NCBI GenBank assembly: GCA_963971285.1
Contig: OZ020244.1
Location: 19,468,001 to 19,532,000, forward strand
DNA length: 64,000 nt
Origin: Astropecten irregularis
Taxonomy: Eukaryota; Echinodermata; Asteroidea; Paxillosida; Astropectinidae
Direction: 5' to 3'
Under the pieces are notes generated by a model. The model was not told the origin of the DNA. It made no database searches and worked only from the letters and a program-made list of their open reading frames with translations. Every line of letters starts with the position of its first letter. Position 1 is the first letter of the stretch. The translations under genes and the position numbers were made by a program. Positions 13,101-20,420 of the stretch are shown piece by piece.

Positions 13101-16100
13101 CACAAAGAAGTCTTTGAAATTATAAAAATGTCCATACTTTTATGACAGCAAACTTTAGAAGTGAACTCCATACTCTTTACAGTCAGACCTATGATACAAA
13201 TGATTTTGAAATTGTTAATTAAATCAAGACAAGGAGGCACTGATTTTAACAATCAAATCTATAGTGATTTTCGTTGAGTCTCATTCCGCATAATTTATAC
13301 TGTAGATTTATTGGCACAATCACTATGGAAATTTCATGTACATAATTATGTATTCAAAAAAATTAAAGACTTTGACAAGCATGGCCATGAATATATCTTA
13401 ATAAATTATGTGTACAGCAAAATCCCTGGTCCCATCATCACAATTTTTATGCCAATTTATGCAGATGTCTAAGTCCTTGACAAGTCGCACATATGGTAGT
13501 CTTAGTGGGGCTGTTGTACATGTACATGCATAATGTATATAATATACATTTGTTTAGTGATAGAAACTGGTAAATATTTTGCAGTTTCATCAATTGTGTC
13601 ACAGAGCATGTTTCAAAATGTAACCAAAATTGAAGGGCTTTGTGAAGTCATCACGGATTGTCAAGTTGTACCTTCAGATCTTCAAGTGGTGTTTTTATTT
13701 GTATGTACACCTAGGCCCTAAGTGTTGTGCACATGTTGTGGAACATTGCAACGATTGTGGCAGATGAAGTCACAATAAAGTGTCGCTAACATTTAACACA
13801 ATGAATACCAACAGATGTCACAGTGGTTCCCAATTTCGCCCTGTGTCAAATCCTAAGCTGTATCTCTTCAGTATCTCACTACCACTTTGATGCTGGCCTC
13901 ACAAATTGTATTGTCATACAATCAGGACAGAATTTTGTGTTTAACAGGACAAAGCATGATGCACTTCATATATTTTTAGCTGTTTCGCATGCAGCGGAAC
14001 AGCTTTTGTTTTTCTTATTTTGTTTTTCTTATTTTTTTTTTTTTTTATTCCACTTTTTCCCCATAGACATAACACAGGGATTTTCTACAAGTCACTTCTA
14101 CCATTATGCAAATTCCGATCAACTTCATACTTGGCACATAGTTAGACCACCACCCCGAATAGTGTCCCGCGTAAGTACGTCATCGTGACGTCATCACGTG
14201 CACAATTACATCATCATAAAAGTGCAAATTTTAAGGCTCTTTATCTCCTGAACGGCAAGTCCGATGCAACTCAAACTTGGTATGTAAGTATATGGGGACG
14301 TGTTATAGACAAAAATTGCAGTCACGTGTTGATGACGTCATCATGTGATTTTATACGAATTATTCAATTTTTGGACCTTTTCTTTATATCTCATGAACGA
14401 CAAATCGTATTTTCAAAATTCTTTCGGTATTAATGTTTGTTAGTTATAGGCATATGCCACAATTTACCCAAAAGGTGTGACGTCATGATGACGTCATCAA
14501 AAAGCCGATTTTCAGATTCACATATAAGGGAATATCCGATGGTGTTGAAACTTGGTGGGTAGGTAGGGAATGGTACTAGTATCCGAAATGTGAATTGACG
14601 TCACGATGACGTCATCGGCTGATTTTTTATCGATTTTTTAAATATTTAATTTTGCCATTTTTTCCCAGAAACACATATAAGCAAATTTCCGATCGTAATG
14701 AAACTTGGTGGGTAGGTAGGAAATGGTAATTAGTATTCCTAATGTGAAGTGACGTCACGATGACGTCATCAACTGATTTTTGAGTGATTTTTTTAATAAT
14801 TAATTTAGCCATTTAGAGTCAAACATACATAACACAAAACACGGCTTTGGAACTTTTTGGACCGCTGATATGGCTATCCATAGTAATGGGCCAATTGTGT
14901 ACACGTAAACGTAGCAAGACAACCTAGAAAATCAGTCATTTTGCTGTTTTCGCCGCCCATAAGCACGACCATACATACTATGCGCGCTGGCCTATAGTAG
15001 ACTCGGCCATTTCTGTGTTTCTCATGGCCGGCCGTGTGTATTCATCTATCTGTATATTGATGGATGAGTGACGACGCTCCTGGTAGTTGTTTAGGACAAT
15101 TAAGACACCGCTGATAAACTATTTCTCTGTCCTGGGGCAATTTTATATATATTATATGTATTTTCTAAAACATACGCGAAACAGCTCAGTGTTTGTTAGC
15201 TACAAACACAGGTCTAGTTATGTACAATTTATGTTCCAATGTAGGCATGTACATGTACAATTATACACTACATGATAAACTCAGCACCATAATTTTTTAC
15301 GGATACATGTAGTTCACCCAGGCTGTGGGTCTGTGGGATTTTGTGAACAATATAAAGTGCAGACTATCTAGCAGCATGCTTAGGCCCTATGATGATAAAT
15401 CCCTGGTTACCAGTACTTTTTTAATCACGGTATGCATTAAATTTACGCTTTTATGTGAAGATGCCAATTAAATTGGATTGTTTGTGATTTATTAGTCTCA
15501 TATGCCAAGTATTACTGGGAATACCGATCCTATGCACAAAAACTAAATCATCCCCCCCTAAAAAAAAAACAAATACAAGTATAAAAAACAAAAGCTGTTC
15601 CGCTGCATGCGAAACAGCTAACCAGGAATTTATCATGTAAAACATCCTGCAAGACAGTCTGTACTTTATTTTGTTCACAAAATCCCACAGCCTGGGTGAA
15701 CTATCCGTAAAAAATTATGGTGTGAGTTAATGTACTGCATATTGTACATTTGCCATTGCCTACATCATTGCATCATAATTCAATTGTATTTGGTGGTTAG
15801 GTTGTGTACAGTCATTGAGCTACATGTATATCAAAATTACTAGAGCGCTAGCTCAGTGTTCTCTGTGCGTAAACACTTTGAAGCTGTCCTCGGCACAGTC
15901 ATTTAAAATTTATATAATGTGCGTGTCTGTGGAACAATAAAACTTTGCCTTTCAAAGCTCTAAATGCAACGAGCATGTGCGTCAGATTTTGGGCGTATTG
16001 GGTTTCGATAATGCACCTGTATAGAACACAAATGCAGATGCAAATAGACGTACAAAAGATGTTTTGTGACCCTTGCCTTAAGCTTGGTCTGACATGGGGA

Positions 16101-18011
16101 TTAGGCCCCCTAAGTCCCTGTCCCAATGTCAGACCAAGGGTTACGATCATCGCAACTAAATGTTTAGAAAATTTGCAGTGATTTGAGTTTTAAGGGAAAC
16201 TGTGGAGAGCTACACAAAGAATACTCTTCCACACACGAAATGGAAACTTAAAGGTGCATAGGCACATTGCCAACTTGCGGATGCAAAAGAATAAGAATAA
16301 GATATCACAGCGTAAAATTCCCCATATTTACTGTAACACGGATGGAAACAGTGCCGTGTGTAAAAAGCGCCGTGCTGATTGGTCAACACGCGAGGCCGTG
16401 CTCGTGACGTCACGGAAACCATGTGCTGGCCCAACTCGTTACGCACGCACGCAGGGCCGTTGCAGACACGTACGGGGCACGCATTACGCGATGTGCCTAT
16501 TCAAACACACGCGGTGTACGACTACGCAACGATCAACAGTCGGCCGTACGACATCTCCGGATGACCATGCAATTCTATGCATATTCATGTGGCGCTCTCA
16601 GCATACACAACCAATAGACCCAACACACGTTATATGAATATTCAACGACCCAACAATCACACCCAGACGGTGGCGCGGTTTCGCGGTAAAATGACAACAA
16701 AAATACAGCTCACCAAAGTTCAAATACGATCGCGGTGTCCGTGAGTTCTCGAACGTCGGGTGACACCACCAAAAATGGTCAAAAGGTCGAAGAAATGTAC
16801 AAATTTGTATGTTTTTGGTACCATTCGAAAGATCGTGGCGAGGTCTGTCGAAGTAACTATGGTTAGAGTGGGCATCGCTGAGTATGTGCCCATGCGCGTC
16901 AGTTTCATTCATAAAAACTTCCATTTTTGGTCAGTGCAATGACGTCACATAATGAGATGATCGTGACGCCCTCTTGCGACCGTTTCGTGCCAATTCGTGT
17001 AAGGGATTTTTCGCTGTGGATATGACACTTTTTCTTAGTAGTTTAGTGTAAACAGAAACTAGCATATTCTCATAGACAACGCTTTGCTCAGTTGTAGAAA
17101 TTATGTGAAGTCTAATAAGTTAGGAATGATGCTTGGAGTAAGGAATGATAATAAAACATTTTTTTTAGAATGGATTATGGATCTAAGGTCCATGATCCAT
17201 GAAAGGAAGTCCCTATCCCTATGGCTATAGTACTGTATAGGCCTTGCGCTAACTTTTTTATCCTGGCTAGCGCATAGCCCACCAGACCAGCTTACTTCAA
17301 AGTTCAGATTACTAATCCGTTTAAATCTTTACTAGCCTGTACATGTATGTTGATACTTTGCATGCAGGTTCTTTTTTTTTTTCTTTCAAGCCCACTGGGC
17401 ACTGGGCAATAAGCGAGTCTAGCAAGCCCGGAGTGTTTTTTGCTAGACATTGTACGCCGGGCTAGTTTCGGACCCTATGTCAGACCTTGGCAAGGGTTAC
17501 GATCATCGTTTTCTACTGTTTTCGGTGATAACATATGGCCTAACAACATGAGCTGAAAATGTCACAATCTCAGCTTTGTTTTTATTTTCACGACAAATCA
17601 AATTAGGCCTATGACTGAGCAGCCTGCAGCTGCCCAGTCACTCATGTTTTACATGGCCTTAACTTTTTAAGCTAAATGCTCTAGGCCTAGGGCCTATGTA
17701 CATTGAAGAATTTGCACCCTTCTTGTAAGTTGTAGCCTAGTTGTAGTTTTAAACGTACGGTCCTCCATATGCATGGGATCGAGTTTGAGCTGGATCAATC
17801 AAGTTCCACACTGCACTGGCGACAACAGTCGTGACCTCGCTAGGTCAACACAACAGTCAACAGTTAGGCCTACTTTAAATATGGTTGAGCAACGTAACTA
17901 CTAACTAGGCTAACCCGCCGGCCCAAGGCCAATCGAAAAGAAGAGTCATTTAAGCAGATTTCGTACCTGTGACGTGGAGAAACGCCTGATGAATCTTGAA
18001 GCTGCGAGCAT
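996..18011 (-). CDS. ALDH1L2: Mitochondrial 10-formyltetrahydrofolate dehydrogenase, 5' part (12 coding exons, runs off left edge)
   Basis: Oxidises 10-formyl-THF to THF and CO2 with NADP+, in one-carbon metabolism. Coding exons in transcript order, all with minus-strand AG/GT borders and continuous phase: 18011-17967, 8502-8361, 7494-7409, 7278-7130, 6869-6704, 6143-6039, 4984-4895, 4411-4277, 3671-3543, 2529-2441, 1837-1693, 1178-996. They give 488 residues: leader, formyl-THF hydrolase (formyltransferase fold), acyl-carrier-like domain and the start of the aldehyde dehydrogenase domain. Counting from the Met of MKIAVIGQ, known catalytic positions of the family fall at exactly H106 ([10 protein letters not shown]), D142 (DDGLDTG) and the phosphopantetheine serine S354. 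The rest, about 430 residues with the ALDH catalytic Cys, lies outside the window. Leader and wording such as [10 protein letters not shown] and MDVARLVEE favour ALDH1L2 over cytosolic ALDH1L1; many invertebrates may have one gene for both. Confidence 0.93.
1375..1500 (-). repeat. tRNA-derived SINE fragment
   Basis: Shares the stretch around AAGAAAAATTGACT...GGATTCAAAACCAGCGACCT, and the TTTTTCTTTGCTAACTTTTCAATGACTTA end, with the better copies at 42627-42740, 60590-60750 and 62720-62890. Only the box-B part and tail survive and the copy is rearranged. Confidence 0.55.
1693..2529 (-). CDS. ALDH1L2: ALDH1L2 exons 10-11: 4'-phosphopantetheine carrier domain
   Basis: Exons 2441-2529 and 1693-1837 are joined through a split Arg codon (AG|A). 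The first reads [10 protein letters not shown]...[12 protein letters not shown]; the serine of GGGS is residue 354 in the MKIAV numbering, the site that carries the phosphopantetheine arm shuttling the formyl group from hydrolase to dehydrogenase. The second reads [11 protein letters not shown]...[13 protein letters not shown], the usual helical end of the carrier. The ordinary FFKSGAxS has become FFKMGGGS, but the modified serine is kept. Confidence 0.92.
3543..4984 (-). CDS. ALDH1L2: ALDH1L2 exons 7-9: C-terminal subdomain of hydrolase
   Basis: Exons 4895-4984 ([18 protein letters not shown]...), 4277-4411 (...[16 protein letters not shown]) and 3543-3671 ([19 protein letters not shown]...). 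Lengths of 90, 135 and 129 bases, all phase 0. This is the formyltransferase C-terminal domain that closes the folate site and leads to the carrier domain. The order and spacing match the family over the whole length; no breaks are seen. The introns between hold a small hAT-type insertion (4560-4685) and a Harbinger-type MITE (5091-5471). Confidence 0.92.
4560..4685. mobile_element. 126-bp hAT-type MITE (GACTTG-rich)
   Basis: Termini CAGAGTTGCTG and, inverted, CAGAGGTGGCAG. Flanked by near-identical 8-bp direct repeats, GCTGTATG (4552-4559) and GTTGTATG (4686-4693). The interior is built of GACTTG/GACTCG words. A related sequence near 41445-41560 matches the flanks (TTACCTC.GTCAAACTCGGT on the left, GGGCTTAAGAGCAA on the right) but lacks the insertion. 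Eight-base target duplications with CAG...CTG termini are typical of the hAT superfamily. Too small to code for anything. Confidence 0.78.
5091..5471. mobile_element. 381-bp PIF/Harbinger-type MITE
   Basis: Inverted termini AGCCCTGTCCGCACTGGACT (left) and its complement at 5452-5471, flanked on both sides by TTA (5088-5090 and 5472-5474). A TTA target duplication is typical of the PIF/Harbinger superfamily. The interior repeats the words GTCCGCACTGGACTT, ACCCG and GGGTA in both orientations. It lies in the intron between ALDH1L2 exons 7 and 6. Confidence 0.75.
5585..5935. repeat. Dispersed TTAA-type MITE, second subfamily, old copy
   Basis: Shares with the copy at about 58865-59195 the order TTGGTAA...GATGGTGATGGTAGAAACAT...ACCGTTAAAAT...GATCAAAACCAT...CTTTACCAATCATGTATTATA. 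Much diverged, so the ends are approximate. Confidence 0.55.
6039..8502 (-). CDS. ALDH1L2: ALDH1L2 exons 2-6: formyl-THF hydrolase catalytic module
   Basis: Exons 8361-8502, 7409-7494, 7130-7278, 6704-6869 and 6039-6143. They encode the Rossmann-like N-terminal formyltransferase domain, beginning [16 protein letters not shown]. Exon 7130-7278 carries the loop with catalytic H106 and the [14 protein letters not shown] signature; the next exon carries [15 protein letters not shown] with D142. The [12 protein letters not shown] stretch in 6039-6143 is the usual end of the catalytic module. All borders keep phase, with no stop or frameshift, so the module looks functional. The second Met (8487) could serve as an internal start for a cytosolic form if transcription began inside intron 1. 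Confidence 0.93.
12711..12971. repeat. Two adjoining foldback hairpins
   Basis: 12711-12821 begins CTGGGGCCGATTTCATAAA and ends in the complementary TTTATGAAATCGACTCC. 12821-12971 begins CTGGGGCCGATTTCACTAAC and ends GTTAGTGAAATCGGCCCCAG, an almost perfect 150-base palindrome with internal arms AAAGCCCAAATxCATCGCTA. They share the GGGGCCGATTTCA terminus but differ inside, so they are two related families side by side. Confidence 0.8.
13978..14830. repeat. Degenerate repeat cluster carrying TGACGTCA words
   Basis: Starts with the palindromic AGCTGTTTCGCATGCAGCGG, also seen inverted at 15594-15620. It then contains about five degenerate units of 110-165 bases, each with a phrase like CCGATxxxxxTGAAACTTGG, GGTAGGTAGG and a GACGTCAxGATGACGTCATC cluster (near 14180, 14332, 14480, 14597, 14749). 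Old tandem or mosaic repeat of unknown class. No ORF with protein character. Confidence 0.65.
15285..15724. mobile_element. 440-bp element with about 70-bp terminal inverted repeats
   Basis: Left arm CACCATAATTTTTTACGGAT through TTCACCCAGGCTGTG...GATTTTGTGAACAA to about 15365; right arm is its complement, about 15655-15724. The middle includes GCTGTTCCGCTGCATGCGAAA, also at 13978. Class not clear; no target duplication could be settled. Confidence 0.7.
16060..16159. repeat. Partial copy of the TAGTTGCGATGATCGTAACC hairpin
   Basis: Contains GGTCTGACATGGGGATTAGG, its complementary arm CCTGTCCCAATGTCAGACC, then GGGTTACGATCATCGCAACTA, the right terminus of the 70-bp element at 38164-38233 and of the satellite-bearing element at 19385-20094. 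The left terminus is lost. A shorter scrap lies at 17475-17515. Confidence 0.75.
16330..16990. promoter_or_regulatory. CpG-rich stretch with CRE-like site inside intron 1
   Basis: Local CpG density is clearly higher than in the surrounding AT-rich intron, with GTGACGTCACGG near 16404, ATTGG/CCAAT words (16378, 16612) and ATGACGTCACATAATG near 16940. An ORF of 127 codons crosses it but has no recognisable domain. It could be an alternative promoter, for example for a cytosolic form starting at the internal Met, or an old GC-rich insertion. Low confidence. Confidence 0.3.
17967..18011 (-). CDS. ALDH1L2: ALDH1L2 coding exon 1: mitochondrial targeting leader
   Basis: On the minus strand an ATG at 18011-18009 opens 15 codons reading [15 protein letters not shown], followed by the donor CAG|gtacga. 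The peptide is basic (three Arg), has no acidic residue and ends RRFSTS, as expected of a matrix-targeting presequence. It joins in phase 0 to exon 2 at 8502, giving ...[18 protein letters not shown]. An in-frame TAG at 18050-18048 lies 13 codons upstream with no other ATG between, so this is the first usable start in this frame. Human ALDH1L2 also carries a short leader containing RRFST. Exon use is inferred from splice phase and composition; transcript data are not visible here. Confidence 0.82.
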
Positions 18012-18420
18012 GATGTGCGGGAGAAAAAAATCCCCAAAAGGCCGAATCTAGCTCTTCGGTTTCAGAGCAGCAGTGCAAAAAGAGGACCCAAGTTGCACAC
18101 CGTTCTGACCGGTTCGTTTCGGTACGCGTAGCAGATAAACGAACTTTGGATCAATGCATGCAGAACTTGGGGTCACGTCACGTATACGTACGTACGTACG
18201 TACATCAATACGTACGTCAACAAACACGAGTAACTTTGAAACGCCAATTCTGATTGGTCAAATTCTACTTACTTGTCCCTTATTAATTTACATAATAAAC
18301 TGGTGTTTCAGTCTTTTTAAGTTTAGAGTATGCTATTGCAGAGGAAGGTCCGTTATCCACTGTATATTCTGCTGGTACAGTACACTGGATCGACTGTAAC
18401 TAGTTTAGCCGAACCGCGGA
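18012..18420 (-). promoter_or_regulatory. ALDH1L2 5' UTR and presumed promoter
   Basis: The leader ATG is at 18011; upstream (higher coordinates) lies pyrimidine-rich 5' UTR with an in-frame TAG at 18050-18048. About 18180-18220 is an alternating GTAC/ACGT tract (CGTACGTACGTACGTAC). No convincing TATA box. The transcription start cannot be fixed from sequence. Confidence 0.4.
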
Positions 18421-18787
18421 CTATTAATTAACATTTTGTTGGGTCATCATTATTTTTCGGGGACCTCCGATCACGATCCGCGAGGTCATATTGTATCCAC
18501 CACAGTACACACTCCACAGTGCCCGTGAGTTGGCCCATGGAGGAAGAAACAGACTTCCTCCATGGTTGGCCCTTGGCCTTGCTAATGTCTGTAAACTAAT
18601 GATTTGTCATTTTCGTCAAAAGCAGTGTAGGGGCCTAATGTAGTAATGATATTGTTGGGAAATGCTGTTGGATTTTTCACAGCTGCAAGCATGACGCTAA
18701 CGTTACGTGCTACAACATCGCGAAAATTACGAAAAGGATGCAGTTGATAGGGTTGGCAGGAAGGGGGCGTGGCCGTGGCTGATCTGT

Positions 18788-18947
18788 AATGGGAGACTTT
18801 TGAGAACCGCCACCGGTCTTCAACTTCAAGTCAACAGCGCACGCGCACGCAATTTTGAGCATGCATGCATTGTTTTGCGCCTGCGCTGTTGTGCGTGCGT
18901 GTGCGCTGTTGACTTGAAGATCGACCGGTTCTCAAAAGTCTCCCATT
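18788..18947. repeat. 160-bp foldback hairpin in the divergent intergenic region
   Basis: Outer arms AATGGGAGACTTTTGAGAAC and its complement ending at 18947; inner arms CTTCAAGTCAACAGCGCAC and complement, separated by an alternating purine-pyrimidine loop rich in GCGCAC and GCATGCATGC. A smaller hairpin (CCATGGAGGAAG/CTTCCTCCATGG) sits at about 18536-18566. Nothing coding is visible in 18420-19380. Confidence 0.75.
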
Positions 18948-19384
18948 CTATTTTAATTTTGAGACTCGTCTCGGGGGCGGTAGTACACTACAGCTACAAA
19001 GGCAGGGTCCCAGAAAATTGTCAAATTGTATTTAAACATTTGAGATTTTATGCACAGAAAAATCACTAATGAATGTCCCCAGACAGGGGCGGATCCAAGG
19101 GGGGCGGTGGTACATGGTGCGTGCAGTCTGGTCGTACGCCCTGTTTTACTAGCTTTTCTTACAGCAAAAAAGGGGGGAAGGAAAAAGAAAGAAGAACCAA
19201 CAGAGAGAGACAGACTCAAAAAGAGGGGGGGGGGGTGACAAAATTATTGGGAAAATTAATTCACGTCAAGCCCTCCGTTACTTGCGTAGCTAGTGCTACC
19301 ATGTGATCACCTCCAAATGCATCTGTCACCATTGAATTGGTGCATTTTATTTCCACGCCCCATGAATTGGCTTGAATATTGCCC

Positions 19385-20094
19385 TAGTTGCGATGATCGT
19401 AACCCTAGGTCTGACATGGGGACTGGGACCTTAGGTCCCAGTCCCCATGTCAGACCTAGGGTTACGATCATCTAGGTCCCACTCCTCATGTCAGACCTAG
19501 GGTTACGATCATCTAGGTCCCAGTCCCCATGTCAGACCTAGGGTTACGATCATCTAGGTCCCAGTCCTCATGTCAGACCTAGGGTTACGATCATCTAGGT
19601 CCCAGTCCCCATGTCAGACCTAGGGTTACGATCATCTAGGTCCCAGTCCCCATGTCAGACCTAGGGTTACGATCATCTAGGTCCCAGTCCTCATGTCAGA
19701 CCTAGGGTTACGATCATCTAGGTCCCAGTCCTCATGTCAGACCTAGGGTTACGATCATCTAGGTCCCAGTCCCCATGTCAGACCTAGGGTTACGATCATC
19801 TAGGTCCCAGTCCCCATGTCAGACCTAGGGTTACGATCATCTAGGTCCCAGTCCCCATGTCAGACCTAGGGTTACGATCATCTAGGTCCCAGTCCTCATG
19901 TCAGACCTAGGGTTACGATCATCTAGGTCCCAGTCCTCATGTCAGACCTAGGGTTACGATCATCTAGGTCCCAGTCCTCATGTCAGACCTAGGGTTACGA
20001 TCATCTAGGTCCCAGTCCCCATGTCAGACCTAGGGTTATGATCATCTAGGTCCCAGTCCTCATGTCAGACCTAGGGTTACGATCATTGCAACTA
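19385..20094. mobile_element. 710-bp TIR element with 9-bp target duplication, filled by a satellite
   Basis: Begins TAGTTGCGATGATCGTAACC and ends in the near-complement GGTTACGATCATTGCAACTA. Flanked by a perfect 9-base direct repeat ATATTGCCC (19376-19384 and 20095-20103), a direct sign of transposition. The left arm (19385 to about 19433) is a single copy; the right arm is repeated 16 times. The basic form is the 70-bp hairpin at 38164-38233. A 9-bp duplication would suit a Mutator-like element, but class assignment is inference. Confidence 0.85.
19434..20089 (+). repeat. 41-bp satellite, 16 units
   Basis: Unit contains GGTCCCAGTCCCCATGTCAG then ACCTAGGGTTACGATCATCTA. Unit starts step by exactly 41 from 19434 to 20049 with no indel. 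Variation is limited: most visible is CCCCATG versus CTCATG, and unit 15 has GTTATG. The unit equals the right arm of the enclosing element. This lies about 330 bases upstream of the PM20D1 start codon. It is not a CRISPR array: there are no variable spacers. Confidence 0.95.
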
Positions 20095-20420
20095 ATATTG
20101 CCCCTCCTCTCAAAATGTCAGACAAACGATTTTCTGGGGTGCTGGTATGACCATCCATTCCCAGACATTATAAAAGGACGCACAGCGCTCCAGTCACTGG
20201 GTCTAAATTGGTTCAATAGTGCAGTTACAACCTCACAAATTTTTTACCTCACTTTTTACAAGGGAATGCTTGGTACTATTCTTGCTCCCAGCTGCCCAGA
20301 AATAGTTGGAAATGACCCCAAAATTAATTTCCAATTCACAAGGATCAAGATACTGACAACAGTTTTTTTGTCTTCCCCCGGCTTCAGCTTTTGTGACCGC
20401 TGTGTGCAATCTTGGCCACG

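Larger units (their letters stand above)
8503..17966 (-). other. ALDH1L2 intron 1 (9.46 kb), repeat-rich
   Basis: Donor CAG|gtacga at 17966, acceptor ctccag at 8503. About 8590-12700 shows no recognisable gene: AT-rich sequence with TACATGTAC words and short ORFs lacking codon character. From 12.7 kb on there are foldbacks, a CRE-word repeat cluster, an inverted-repeat element and a CpG-rich stretch, listed separately. The intron isolates the leader exon from the catalytic exons. Confidence 0.75.

Noticed and set aside
13823..14188. 121-codon plus-strand ORF
   Set aside because: Crosses the start of a repeat and a poly-T tract that gives a run of Phe; no protein character.
16254..16637. 127-codon plus-strand ORF in ALDH1L2 intron 1
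   Set aside because: No domain, odd composition with many Arg, His and Thr from CpG-rich sequence, no splice context or start context; kept only as part of the CpG-rich stretch.
19434..20089. Regular 41-bp repeats resembling a CRISPR array
   Set aside because: The whole period is conserved, with no variable spacers, and the host is a eukaryote; it is a satellite within a transposon.
19385..20094. TAGGGTTA words as interstitial telomere repeats
   Set aside because: The TTAGGG-like word occurs once per 41-bp unit and not in direct succession; chance similarity.
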